Counted from the first letter of the stretch, positions 17,834 to 26,303 are shown. The stretch: DNA of 64,000 nucleotides from Pseudomonas sp. MWU13-2100 (GCF_023242365.1 NZ_JALLIX010000029.1:1-64000), one strand, 5' to 3'. Notes: a model not told the origin generated them from the sequence alone. A program made the numbers and translations.

Positions 17834-18625
17834 TTACTCGGCACTGCGCTCCTGGTGGCTGGAGACGAATTGCTTGAAGCGTTCGGTCGGCAAGCCTTCG
17901 AACAGTTCCGCCGGCGTTCCCTGGACATCGACCAGGCCACCGTGCATGAACACCACCCGGTTTGACACGTGGCGGGCAAAGCCCATTTCGTGGGTGACCA
18001 CCAGCATGGTGCGGCCTTCTTCGGCCAGGGAGCGCATCACCCGCAACACTTCGCCCACCAGCTCAGGGTCAAGGGCCGAAGTCGGCTCGTCGAACAACAT
18101 CACTTGGGGGTTCATCGCCAGGGCGCGGGCAATCGCCACGCGCTGCTGCTGGCCGCCGGACAGGTGCGCCGGATAATAGTCACGGCGATCGTACAGGCCG
18201 ACCTTGTGCAGCAGGGCTTCGGCTTCTTCGACGCACTCGGCGCGGGAACGCTTGAGCACCCGCATCGGGCCTTCGATGACGTTTTGCAGCACGGTCATGT
18301 GCGACCACAGGTTGAAGCTCTGGAACACCATGCCCAGGCAGCTGCGCATGCGCTCCACCTGGCGGGCGTTGCTCGGGGTCTGGCGGCCGTCGGCGTGCTG
18401 CTTCATTTCGATCATTTCACCATTGACGGTGATGATGCCCTGATCGGGGGTTTCCAGCAGGTTGATGCAACGCAGGAAGGTACTTTTACCGGAACCACTG
18501 GCACCAAGGATCGAGATCACGTCGCCCTTGTGGGCGTCCAGGGAAATGCCCTTGAGGACATGGGCGCTGCCGAAGGATTTCTGGATGTTGGTGACCGACA
18601 AGGCTGAAGCGGGCTGAGTGCTCAT
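17834..18625 (-). CDS. Amino-acid ABC transporter ATP-binding protein (HisP/ArtP type)
   Basis: A 263-residue ATPase that powers the uptake system. Walker A is 'GASGSGKSTF' near residue 40, the signature motif is 'HLSGGQQQRVAIARALA', Walker B is 'VMLFDEPTSALDPE', and the switch His is in 'VVTHEMGFARHV'. This set, with 'NLWSHMTVLQNVIEGP', is characteristic of polar and basic amino-acid importers. It is the last gene of a leftward operon: binding protein, two permeases, ATPase. A strong hairpin lies just downstream. Confidence 0.95.
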   Translation of the reverse strand: MSTQPASALSVTNIQKSFGSAHVLKGISLDAHKGDVISILGASGSGKSTFLRCINLLETPDQGIITVNGEMIEMKQHADGRQTPSNARQVERMRSCLGMVFQSFNLWSHMTVLQNVIEGPMRVLKRSRAECVEEAEALLHKVGLYDRRDYYPAHLSGGQQQRVAIARALAMNPQVMLFDEPTSALDPELVGEVLRVMRSLAEEGRTMLVVTHEMGFARHVSNRVVFMHGGLVDVQGTPAELFEGLPTERFKQFVSSHQERSAE

Positions 18626-18643
18626 GGCATGCTCCGTAGCAAA

Positions 18644-19381
18644 TCAGGAATGGGTAGGCAGCGAGGGGCTGGCTTTTTTGATGACGTCGACTGGCCGCTC
18701 GCGCAAGTGCGGCGAGAGGCGATACTCGAGCCAGGCGACAGCACGGACGACCAGGAAATTCAGCACCAGGTAGATCACCGCCGCACAGATGAACACTTCC
18801 ATGGTGCGATAGGTGCGCTGGATGATCTGTTGCGCGACGCCGGTGACGTCCCACACGGTTACCAGGCTGGCCAGCGCCGTGGACTTGACCAGCAAGATGG
18901 CTTCGGTGGAGTAGGCCGGCAGGGCCTGGCGCAGGGTGACCGGGGCAATGATCCGGCGCAGCAGTTCCCAGGGCGACATGCCCACGGCCTTGCCGGCTTC
19001 GATCTGCCCCTGGGGCACGCTGAGCAGCCCGCCACGAATGATCTCGGCGGTATAACCGGCAGTACACAAGGCCAGCGAAACCACCGCGCAGCCATAGGGC
19101 GACTTGAGCAGGACCCAGGCGAAGCTGTCGCGGATGGCCGGGAACTGGCCCAGCCCGTAGTAGATCAGGAACATCTGGATCAGCAGCGGCGTGCCGCGAA
19201 ACAGCATGATGTAGAAGCGCGCCGGGTAGCTGAAGAACCACCAGCGGCTGACCCGCAGGCTGACAATGCCGACGGAGAGGGTAAGGCCGATCACCAATGA
19301 GCAGAAAAATAGCGACAGCGTTGTGGGCAAGGCTGCCAACAGCTTGAGCATGGTGTCAGCGAGGAACGGAAAATCGATCAT
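18644..19381 (-). CDS. Amino-acid ABC transporter permease (HisM-like)
   Basis: A 245-residue inner-membrane permease with about five helices. The cytoplasmic coupling (EAA) loop reads 'EAGKAVGMSPWELLRRIIAP', which docks on the ATPase. The 'FRGTPLLIQMFLIYYGLGQF' stretch in the second helix region is typical of HisM/OccM subunits. It forms a heterodimer with the neighbouring HisQ-like permease. It lies 21 bases after that gene and 18 bases before the ATPase gene, so one mRNA is expected. Confidence 0.95.
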   Translation of the reverse strand: MIDFPFLADTMLKLLAALPTTLSLFFCSLVIGLTLSVGIVSLRVSRWWFFSYPARFYIMLFRGTPLLIQMFLIYYGLGQFPAIRDSFAWVLLKSPYGCAVVSLALCTAGYTAEIIRGGLLSVPQGQIEAGKAVGMSPWELLRRIIAPVTLRQALPAYSTEAILLVKSTALASLVTVWDVTGVAQQIIQRTYRTMEVFICAAVIYLVLNFLVVRAVAWLEYRLSPHLRERPVDVIKKASPSLPTHS

Positions 19382-19402
19382 AAATAGTCCTTCCGACTCG
19401 AA

Positions 19403-20119
19403 CTAGACTGGGCTGCGCTGCTGCGTGCGACGCACGCGAGCCTCGGCCATGTTGAAAAGCCGACCGGACAGGCCAGTGAGAACCAGGTACACGATGCCGC
19501 CGATGATGTAGAACGTGAAATATTGCCGGGTCGATCCGGCCGCGACCTGACTGGCCCGCATCAATTCCACCAGGCCGATCACGGAAATCAGCGCGGAGTC
19601 TTTCAGGCTCATTTGCCAGACGTTGCCCAGCCCGGGCAGCGCAAAGCGCAGCACTTGGGGAACCAGGATCCGTTTGAAGCGCATGGCCCGGGTCATGCCG
19701 ATAGCCAGCCCGGCCTCCAGTTCACCCTTCGAGACCGCGAGAAAAGCGCCGCGGTAGACTTCGGCCTGATAGGAACCGGAAATCAGCCCGACCGCCAACG
19801 CGCCCACCAGAAAAGGCGGCACATCGATATAGCCTTCGCCGCCGAACCAGTGGCCAACGGCCGTGACCACACTGGCACCGCCAAAGTAGAACAGGTAGAT
19901 CACCAGCAGCTCAGGGATGCCCCTGAACAGGATTGAATACAGGTCCCCGAGCCAGCGCAGGGTACGCTGACGGGATAGTTTGGCCGCAGCGACCAGGCTG
20001 CCGAATACCGCACCCACCAGCAGCGCCGCCAGGGTCAATATCACGGTCATGCCTGCTGCCTTGAGCAGCGCCATTCCCCAGCCTGAGTCACCAAAACTGA
20101 GTAGCTGCAAGAGGTTCAT
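19403..20119 (-). CDS. Amino-acid ABC transporter permease (HisQ-like)
   Basis: A permease of 238 residues from the ATG at 20119, or 242 from an upstream GTG at 20131. The coupling loop reads 'EAGLAIGMTRAMRFKRILVP' and the preceding segment 'LFRGIPELLVIYLFYFGG' matches the HisQ/OccQ type. It pairs with the HisM-like subunit in the same operon. Upstream is a hairpin in the gap to the binding-protein gene that probably lowers expression of the membrane parts relative to the binding protein. Confidence 0.94.
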   Translation of the reverse strand: MNLLQLLSFGDSGWGMALLKAAGMTVILTLAALLVGAVFGSLVAAAKLSRQRTLRWLGDLYSILFRGIPELLVIYLFYFGGASVVTAVGHWFGGEGYIDVPPFLVGALAVGLISGSYQAEVYRGAFLAVSKGELEAGLAIGMTRAMRFKRILVPQVLRFALPGLGNVWQMSLKDSALISVIGLVELMRASQVAAGSTRQYFTFYIIGGIVYLVLTGLSGRLFNMAEARVRRTQQRSPV

Positions 20120-20152
20120 AGAAGGTCCCACTTATGATGAAGGTTCAAGCAA

Positions 20153-20176
20153 CCCGGCAACCTTCAGGTTGCCGGG
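20153..20176 (-). promoter_or_regulatory. Intercistronic hairpin between binding-protein and permease genes
   Basis: CCCGGCAACC-TTCA-GGTTGCCGGG is a perfect 10-bp stem with a tetraloop, 11 bases after the binding-protein stop. Such hairpins in ABC operons protect the upstream mRNA and partly stop transcription, giving an excess of binding protein over permease. No uridine tract follows on the leftward strand, in keeping with partial read-through. Confidence 0.7.
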
Positions 20177-20186
20177 CCATTCAGAA

Positions 20187-21044
20187 TCACTGCTTAGGGG
20201 TAAGGTCTGCCTTGAACCACTTCTCGCTCAGTTTCTTGATCGTGCCGTCAGCCATGGCTTCCTTGAGGGCGGCGTCGAACTTGGCTTTGAGCTCCGGGTC
20301 TTTCTGACGGAAGCCCAGCGCTTCGCCATCACCCCAGATCGGACCTTTGATGACCGGGCCGGTAAAGACCAGCGGTTTGTTCTCCGGCTTGTCCATGACC
20401 GAATTGAAGAAGGTCACGTCGTCGAAAGCGACGTCGATGCGGCCGGCCAGCAGGTCGAGGATGGCTTCGGCCGAGCTGCCGTACTCGCGAATGGTCGCGA
20501 CGTCCTTGAAGTTCTCGTCAATGAACGAGGTGTAGATGGTGCCGGAGGCGATACCGATGGTCTTGCCTTTGAGGGCCTTGCGCAGCTCTTCAACGCCGGC
20601 GCGGACTTCCTTGGCATCGGTGCCCAGGGTGATGGCGGCGGCGTCACCGGTTTTGCCCGGCAGCAGATCGGCTTTCAGCGAGACGAAGCTGGCCGGGGTC
20701 TGGGCGTAAGGCGTCGAGAAGGCCATGACCTTCTGGCGCTCTTCGTTGATGACGATGGCGTCCATCAGCACGTCGAATTTACCGGCATTGAGGCTGGCGA
20801 TCATCCCGTCCCAGTTCTGTACCACGACGTTGCACTTGAGCTTCATGCGCGGGCAGATGATATCCATCAGCTCCGGTTCGAAGCCGCCGATTTTTCCACC
20901 TGGGAGCGTCAGGTTCCAAGGCTCATAGGCGCCTTCGGTGGCGATATTCACCGAGGTCCACTCTTTGGCCTGCAGTGCCGGGGCACAGGCCAGAACCATT
21001 GCACTGAGCGCTACAGAACCCAACCAGCTTGATTTCTTCGACAT
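20187..21044 (-). CDS. Periplasmic amino-acid-binding protein of the ABC importer
   Basis: From the ATG at 21044 (AGGAAG eight bases upstream) it has 285 residues. The signal peptide is 'WLGSVALSAMVLACAPALQA' with cleavage before KEW. The mature protein has the two-lobe SBP_bac_3 fold: 'IATEGAYEPWNL' opens lobe 1, 'GFEPELMDII' follows, and 'DVLMDAIVINEERQKVMAFS' marks the ligand cleft. An Arg/Asp pair usual for binding the amino-acid backbone is likely in this cleft. The octopine/nopaline/arginine-type subgroup is the best match, but the ligand is unproved. The upstream gap contains a HutC-type operator, which points to a histidine- or urocanate-related signal. Confidence 0.92.
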   Translation of the reverse strand: MSKKSSWLGSVALSAMVLACAPALQAKEWTSVNIATEGAYEPWNLTLPGGKIGGFEPELMDIICPRMKLKCNVVVQNWDGMIASLNAGKFDVLMDAIVINEERQKVMAFSTPYAQTPASFVSLKADLLPGKTGDAAAITLGTDAKEVRAGVEELRKALKGKTIGIASGTIYTSFIDENFKDVATIREYGSSAEAILDLLAGRIDVAFDDVTFFNSVMDKPENKPLVFTGPVIKGPIWGDGEALGFRQKDPELKAKFDAALKEAMADGTIKKLSEKWFKADLTPKQ

Positions 21045-21672
21045 CTTGATAACTTCCTGCCTAATCAATGGAGTGTTGCGAACTGATCCGGCTCAGGCCG
21101 AATCTCCAATGCTTGCCTGCGCAACGATTCTTGTGCAGACAAGACAAAACCATAAACAGCCAACCTGCCAGTCAGGCCGGTTGATTCGCACCCATAATGG
21201 TTTCAGCCTGGATTGCTGTCCCCTCTCCATGTGCCCCTGAGCGATCGATCAAGCCGTGATCATCGGCAGGTTTCTGGCCTTGCCCTCGAGCGTAAACAGG
21301 TGCCGTGCACAGGCCGTGTTGGCGACTTATACGCACACACATTTACTTGTACATACAAGCATATGCAATCAAGCGGCCAACTTGTCGGGTCCCGCTCAAT
21401 AAAACCTGGGATTTGCCTGTAGCGCTTGTACGACAAGGGTTTGCCGGGACGCGTTTTTTTCCTGGGAGGTTGGCCATGGGGCTGACGATTGTTACCTGGG
21501 CTGGGAATTGCGCCAGGTTGGGGCGCTCGGTGACAGTTCGGGAGATGTTAGTGCGCGATGGGGAACGCTGGGTGTGGGGGCTTATGGGGCGAAAAAGACC
21601 GTCCTTCAGTTGTCAAGAAGCAGGCCAATGCCTAGCTCGACGGCCAAAGGACGACGCTGGGGTTCAACCTGT
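21045..21672. other. 628-base leader between the lyase-like gene and the ABC operon
   Basis: The region holds the promoter of the leftward ABC operon and the end of the lyase-like gene. The clear element is a HutC-type operator at 21346-21359. I looked for a sigma-54 pair (GG/GC spaced by ten) on the leftward strand and found none convincing. No small gene was supported. The part near 21420-21660 has GC-rich sequence without recognisable coding. Confidence 0.6.
21346..21359. promoter_or_regulatory. HutC-type operator
   Basis: CTTGTACATACAAG is the reverse complement of CTTGTATGTACAAG, the operator described for the Pseudomonas HutC repressor (core TGTA-N2-TACA). It lies 302 bases before the binding-protein start and 313 bases past the lyase-like stop. 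HutC represses histidine-utilisation genes and releases on urocanate. The match is to a remembered consensus. Binding here is inferred. Confidence 0.6.
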
Positions 21673-23214
21673 TTACTTGAGGTGTTTCTGCACCGTGGCT
21701 AGCACCTGTCCACTGCGTACTTGTTCGGTAACACTCACCATGTCCAGGTAGAAGGCACGGTCATTCTCGGCGACCGGTACGCGGCTGCGCACCAGGTCGT
21801 AAACCGCCCTGGTCACGCTGGACGCCTTGTGCACATCATGGAAGTCCAAGGCCTGGCAACCCACCAGCAGTTCAATCGCCAGCACTGACTCGAGTTTTTC
21901 GGACACCTTGTAGGCCTTGATGGCGGCGTTGTAAGCCAGGCTGACCAGATCCTCCTGGTTGGCGCAGGTCGAGAAGCTGTCGACCGTGGAGGGGAACGAC
22001 AGCGCCTTCATTTCCGCATACAGGCCCGCTGCGGTGTATTGAAGGATCATGTAGCCGCTGTTGAGACCGGGGTTGCGCACCAGGAAGGCCGGCATTTCGC
22101 TGAAGTGCGAGTTGACCATGCGGTCGATACGGCGCTCGGAGATCTTCGCCAGGTTGGCCTGCGCCACGCACAGCGAATCCGCCGACATGCCGATATAGCT
22201 GCCGTCGAAGTTGGCGCCGGAGATGGCAATGCCGTCGCCGTCCTCAAGCGGGTAGATGATCGGGTTGTCGCCCGAGGAGTGGATTTCGTTTTCGATATTT
22301 TCCCGGGCGTGATCGATAAAGCGTTTCGACGCACCGTGCACCTGAGGAATAGCCCGCAGGCTGTAGGCGTCTTGCAGTCGGTAGTCGATGTTTTCGGCGA
22401 TCAACTGGCTGTCGTGCAGCATCGCCTTTATACCCCTGGCGGTTTGCGCCTGCTCCTTATGGGCCTTGATCGAGTGATAACGCGGATCGAAGGCTCGAAT
22501 CGTGCCCTTCAGCGCTTCCAGCGAAAGGGCGGCGGCGACGTCGGCCAGGGCGGCGCTTTGCATGGAGTTGTAGAGGGCCAGAATCGCGATGGCGGTCACC
22601 GACATGGTGCCGTTGAGCATGGCCAGGCCTTCCTTGCACTGCAGGTCCGTCGGTTGCAGGCCGACCTGTTGCAGCGCGGTGGCGCCATCCACCCATTCGC
22701 CGCCGTTGACCCGGGCCTTGCCCTCACCGAGCAGGACCAGGGCCAGGTGCCCTTCGACCGCCAGATAACCCACCGACCCCTCGCCGGGTGCAAACGGCAC
22801 GACATCGTGGTTGAGCAGGCCGGCGATCAGTTCCAGCAACTCCAGGCGCACTCCGGAAAACCCTTTGCCCAGGCTGATCAGCAGCATCAACTGGATTGCC
22901 CGAACCTGTTCACGCTTGAGCGGCTCGCCGACGGCGACGGCGTGGGAGCGCACGATATTGATCTGAAGCTCCTTGGCATTCTGCGGTGAAATCACATGGC
23001 GGACGTTGTCGCCGAACCCGGTGGTCACCCCATAGACCAGGCGATTCTCCTCGAGAAAGCGCTCGACCAGGCCGCGGGACTTGTTCACGCGGTTCTTGTA
23101 GGTCTCGGAGAACGACACCTTGGCGCAATAACGGGCTACCGCGACGAACTCTTCGATGGAGGGTTCCCTGTCGCCAAGAACGACCTGAGTGATCTGCTGA
23201 GGATGAGCTTTCAT
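21673..23214 (-). CDS. Histidine-ammonia-lyase-like protein lacking the MIO-forming Ala-Ser-Gly
   Basis: The 513-residue protein has the full HAL/PAL fold length. Most catalytic positions of histidine ammonia-lyase are kept: Tyr61 in 'VYGVTTGFGDN', Asn201 in 'EGLAMLNGT', 'QDAYSLRAIPQVHG' with Tyr284 and Arg287, 'GDNP' at 315-318, and Glu421 in 'CANQEDLVSLA'. The loop that normally reads GSVGASGDLAP instead reads GSVGYLAVEGH (146-156). Aligned to HutH, exactly three residues, Ala-Ser-Gly, are missing. These make the MIO cofactor by self-cyclisation, so ordinary lyase chemistry is not expected. It is divergent from a LysR gene and upstream of the ABC operon. It may be a binding or regulatory protein, or an enzyme with another mechanism. 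Confidence 0.85.
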   Translation of the reverse strand: MKAHPQQITQVVLGDREPSIEEFVAVARYCAKVSFSETYKNRVNKSRGLVERFLEENRLVYGVTTGFGDNVRHVISPQNAKELQINIVRSHAVAVGEPLKREQVRAIQLMLLISLGKGFSGVRLELLELIAGLLNHDVVPFAPGEGSVGYLAVEGHLALVLLGEGKARVNGGEWVDGATALQQVGLQPTDLQCKEGLAMLNGTMSVTAIAILALYNSMQSAALADVAAALSLEALKGTIRAFDPRYHSIKAHKEQAQTARGIKAMLHDSQLIAENIDYRLQDAYSLRAIPQVHGASKRFIDHARENIENEIHSSGDNPIIYPLEDGDGIAISGANFDGSYIGMSADSLCVAQANLAKISERRIDRMVNSHFSEMPAFLVRNPGLNSGYMILQYTAAGLYAEMKALSFPSTVDSFSTCANQEDLVSLAYNAAIKAYKVSEKLESVLAIELLVGCQALDFHDVHKASSVTRAVYDLVRSRVPVAENDRAFYLDMVSVTEQVRSGQVLATVQKHLK

Positions 23215-23331
23215 TGCGAACTCCCGAGAAACGAAATGATTGAGGGCCGGACCGGCTGAGCCATCGCTCGATTGAGCGTGGAGGAAGGCTAAAGCGCTTT
23301 GAGGATGAAGAAAATATGGTGATTTCTGTCA

Positions 23332-23359
23332 GTTTTAATAGAATATCTAAACTTAAAAC
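23332..23359. promoter_or_regulatory. Inverted repeat in the lyase-like/LysR divergent promoter
   Basis: GTTTTAA (23332-23338) and TTAAAAC (23353-23359) form a perfect 7-bp inverted repeat with a 14-bp spacer, in an AT-rich patch just before the LysR gene and opposite the lyase-like promoter. LysR proteins usually bind a repeat of this kind near divergent starts. It is a candidate binding site by position. Confidence 0.4.
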
Positions 23360-23381
23360 GCCTTCGAGAGCTTTGTATCGC

Positions 23382-24326
23382 ATGAGCCGCCTACCGTCTT
23401 TACGCGCCCTCCAGGTATTCGAAACCGTCGGCCACTGCGGCGGCATATCCCAAGCGGCCAAGCGCTTGAGCATTTCCGTGGGAGCGGTGAGCCAGCAGAT
23501 GAAGTTGCTGGAGGAGGCATTGGGTCTGAGCCTGACGGTCAAGGAGGGACAGCGCCTGCGGTTGAACGCTATTGGTCTGCGGTTTCATGCGCGCTGTTCT
23601 ACAGCCTTTGAAGAGTTGAGAGCCGCCGTTTCCGAAGTCGAGCGTTCGAAGAATCCCAACAATCTGTATGTCAGTGGCCTGCCTTCGCTCATGACCAAAT
23701 GGTTAGCGCCCCTGACCTACGAATGGCAGCATGGGCATGGGGATCTCGACATCTATCTGGACGGCACGCTGGCGGATACCTCGGAGGAGGAAAACGCCGA
23801 TTTTCGGATCGGTTATGGCGAGCCTGGCCAATATGCCGAGCACAGCGTCGTGCTGTTTCGCGATTGTGTGGTGCCGGCCTGTTCACCGAGGCTGTCGGGC
23901 CTTTCAGGCTATCCTGGCCCGGTGCGGCAGGCCGCTGATCTGCTCCACTACCCGCTGATCCGGATCGATTCGCGGCCGAAATTCGACTCGCCACCGTCAT
24001 GGGCCGAATGGTTCGAGCACGAAGGCGTTGCGCTCGAGCAGGCGATTGTCATCCGTCGCAGTTTCTCTTCGTCGAGTATGGCGATTCAAGCCGCCATCGA
24101 TCACCAGGGCGTGGTGCTGGCGCAGTTTTCGATGATTTCCCGCGATATTGATGAAGGACGCCTGGTCATCCCCTGGGGACGTGCCATGCCGCTGCCTTCG
24201 CCGTATTACCTGAGCTGGCACCCCAACACCCTGCACAAATCCCAATGTCGGGCCTTTCAGCGCTGGTTGATCGGCCGGGGCAGGGCGCAAGAGGACATTA
24301 GCGCCGGCTTGATCGTTGCCCTTTGA
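23382..24326 (+). CDS. LysR-family regulator (GcvA-like), divergent from the lyase-like gene
   Basis: I take the ATG at 23382 because the family opens with 'MSRLPSLRALQVFETVGHCG', giving 314 residues. The winged helix continues with 'ISQAAKRLSISVGAVSQQMK'. The effector domain begins near 'NNLYVSGLPSLMTKWLAP', which with 'W...PRL' spacing is typical of GcvA/AmpR-like members. The divergent position makes it the likely activator of the lyase-like gene and possibly of the ABC operon. The inverted repeat at 23332-23359 lies just upstream. Its ribosome-binding site is weak. Confidence 0.92.
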   Translation: MSRLPSLRALQVFETVGHCGGISQAAKRLSISVGAVSQQMKLLEEALGLSLTVKEGQRLRLNAIGLRFHARCSTAFEELRAAVSEVERSKNPNNLYVSGLPSLMTKWLAPLTYEWQHGHGDLDIYLDGTLADTSEEENADFRIGYGEPGQYAEHSVVLFRDCVVPACSPRLSGLSGYPGPVRQAADLLHYPLIRIDSRPKFDSPPSWAEWFEHEGVALEQAIVIRRSFSSSSMAIQAAIDHQGVVLAQFSMISRDIDEGRLVIPWGRAMPLPSPYYLSWHPNTLHKSQCRAFQRWLIGRGRAQEDISAGLIVAL

Positions 24327-24440
24327 TCGAGCCAAAACCAAGTATCGTGAACGTTGCGCCGGGTTTTGGTAGATTCGCCGCGCGTACAGCCTGCCTTGTA
24401 CGGCAGCTTCAGAGACTGAGCTTCAGATTCGGAAAGGTTC

Positions 24441-25122
24441 ATGGCCAAGAAACCAGCGGCGTCCTCCACTGACACATCGATCTCCGCGCCCAAGAAGGGC
24501 GCCAGCCTGACCTTGATTGATGTGGCAAAGGTGGCCGGCGTTTCGCCGATGACTGTTTCCAGGGCGTTGCATCGACCGGCACGCTGGACACCGAATCCAG
24601 TCGTCTGCGACTCGCCCAGGCAGGTATCCCGGTGGTTGAGATCCTGGGATCTGAGCGAAGAACCCCTGGATATGCTGGTGGGCTTCTCCCATGAAAAAGT
24701 CGGGGAAGAGACCGCACGGCATTTGCTGAAAAAGGGCTACAAGCGTTTCTCGGTGGTGACCATCATCGACCCCCGCGGCCTGCGTCGCTGCAGCAGCCTG
24801 ATTGCCGAGCTTAAACGCCAGGGTATCGGAGAAGTACCGCTGGAGATCCTGGCGCCGCCGGCCACCCTCTAAGTGGGCAGGGAAGGGTTGCGACGTCTGC
24901 TTGAACAGCCGGTGCCGCCCGATATCGTGGTGTGCAGCTCCGACACCGTGGCTCAGGGTGTCCTGGCCGAAGCCGCCAGTCGCGGGATGAATGTCCCGTC
25001 TGACCTGGCGGTGATGGGCTTCGGCGATCTGAGCAGTGCGGCGCAGGTTCACCCGGCCTTGTCGACCGTCAGTGTCGATGGCAGGCACATTGGTCTGCAA
25101 GTGGCCCAGGCGCTTGATGGTG
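24441..25122 (+). pseudogene. LacI-family regulator, broken by deletion, frameshifts and a stop
   Basis: The helix-turn-helix is intact ('LIDVAKVAGVSPMTVSRALH'). About 100 residues of ligand domain are then missing: the next LacI-like text, 'GTLDTESSRLRLAQAG', is in another frame, and 'DLSEEPLDMLVGFSHEKVG' returns to the first frame after a second indel. An in-frame TAA at 24870 follows 'LAPPATL', after which the same frame continues 'GREGLRRLLEQPVPPDIVV' and 'VMGFGDLSSAAQVHP' to the end of the domain. At about 25110-25122 it runs into a dehydratase fragment. The original was probably a gluconate- or sugar-acid-type regulator. It cannot be functional. Confidence 0.85.
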
Positions 25123-25674
25123 GATGCCAATCAGCAATGGGATCGCCCAACGGCCCAGCGCATGTGTCGCCAGTTTGAAGCGCACAACCTGATCTGGATC
25201 GAAGAGCCGCTGGACTGCTACGACGCCGAAGGCCACGCCGCCCTGGCCCAGCAATTCGATACGCCGATTGCCACCGGTGAAATGCTCACCAGCGTTGCCG
25301 AGCATGCCGAGTTCATCAAGCTGCGTGGCGCTGATTTCCTGATGCCCGACGCACCGCGTGTTGGGGGGATTACCCCTTACTTGAAGGTGGCGGCCATGGC
25401 CGAGCAAGCGGGGCTGATGTTGGCGCCACACTTCGCCATGGAACTGCATGTTCATCTGGCGGCGGCTTACCCGACGGAGCCTTGGGTCGAGCATTTCGAA
25501 TGGCTTGAGCCACTGTTCAACGAGCGTCTGGAAACCCGTGACGGTCGCATGCTCGTGCCCACCCGTCCGGGGCTGGGGCTGGGGCTGACGCTCAGCGAGC
25601 AGGTCAAAGCCTGGACCGCTCAAGTCGCCGAGGTGGGGGGGGCCATAATCCCGTTCGAGGCAGCGCGTGCATGA
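25114..25674 (+). pseudogene. C-terminal half of an enolase-superfamily sugar-acid dehydratase
   Basis: The frame opens abruptly inside the barrel at 'LMVDANQQWDRPTAQRMC' and continues through 'NLIWIEEPLDCYDAEGHAAL', 'TPIATGEMLTSVAEHAEF', 'DAPRVGGITPYLKVAAMAEQ' and 'LMLAPHFAMELHVHLAAAYP'. The metal ligands Asp (VDAN), Glu (IEEP), Glu (GEM) and the catalytic His (APH) are kept. The match is best to L-talarate/galactarate dehydratases. The N-terminal cap and the Lys-x-Lys strand are missing, and the frame is fused to the end of the LacI gene in a different reading frame. A single deletion between the two neighbours explains this. Confidence 0.85.
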
Positions 25675-25703
25675 CCTCGCCAAAGGTGTCTTTGGCAACG
25701 TTG

Positions 25704-26303
25704 TTATCCAGCTCGCTGGAACCTGATCTGTTTCAGCGACCGATTGATGCGAACACAATCAAAGGTGGTCGGATCAAAGTCGTTGTCCCCGAACCACTCC
25801 AGCACGTTCCCGTGCTCGGGGTGGTCGGCGTCATTCAGGGCCGTCAGGAACTCGTCATAGCCCGGCATGCCGCCGATATTTTCCGGCGGCCGGGCGTTGG
25901 CGCCGTCGATGCAGTAGGGCAGTTGCGGGCAGACGTCAGCAGGGATGATTTTTTCCAGCCTGATCAAGTGCTCCCAGCCATCCCGGAAATCGTAGACATA
26001 ACGGAAAGCCCGGTTCCCTCGCAGGGCGCTGATCAGCGTCTTGCGTTTCTGCGCAATGATCGGAGGCTTCCAGCCGGCGCTGGAATCTGAAACGCCGTAG
26101 CTGTCACCGGCGATTTCAAATTCATGCAGGTGGGTGTCCGTCCAGCCCATCGTCGCCTGAATGACCTGGTGCAGGTTGCCCAAGGTGATGCTTTCGGGGA
26201 CCGCCACCTGGCGCCAGATCGTGGGTGTTATCCACTTCAACTCAATGCGCAGAATCAGCACGCGGTCGCTGTTGGGTGTCGGCAATTGGGCAGTCGGGGT
26301 CAT
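25704..26303 (-). CDS. Plasmid pRiA4b ORF-3-like protein
   Basis: A 199-residue protein of the pRiA4b ORF-3 / TnpR-associated family. The signature is clear: 'LRIELKWITPTIWRQVAVPE' near the start, then 'LGNLHQVIQATMGWTDTHLH' with 'EFEIAGDSYG', and 'YVYDFRDGWEHLIRLEKIIP' later. The final 'YCIDGANARPPENIGGMPGY' segment matches the usual cluster of conserved Asp, Gly and Pro. The family is common on plasmids and in chromosomes and has no settled function. It is intact and stands alone between broken genes, convergent with the dehydratase relic. Confidence 0.9.
   Translation of the reverse strand: MTPTAQLPTPNSDRVLILRIELKWITPTIWRQVAVPESITLGNLHQVIQATMGWTDTHLHEFEIAGDSYGVSDSSAGWKPPIIAQKRKTLISALRGNRAFRYVYDFRDGWEHLIRLEKIIPADVCPQLPYCIDGANARPPENIGGMPGYDEFLTALNDADHPEHGNVLEWFGDNDFDPTTFDCVRINRSLKQIRFQRAG

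Noticed and set aside
21045..21672. Sigma-54 promoter for the ABC operon
   Set aside because: GG/GC pairs with ten-base spacing were looked for on the leftward strand; the nearest (TGGCAGGTTGGC) has the wrong spacing.
22039..22989. 316-codon plus-strand frame over the lyase-like gene
   Set aside because: Antisense shadow of a complete HAL/PAL fold.
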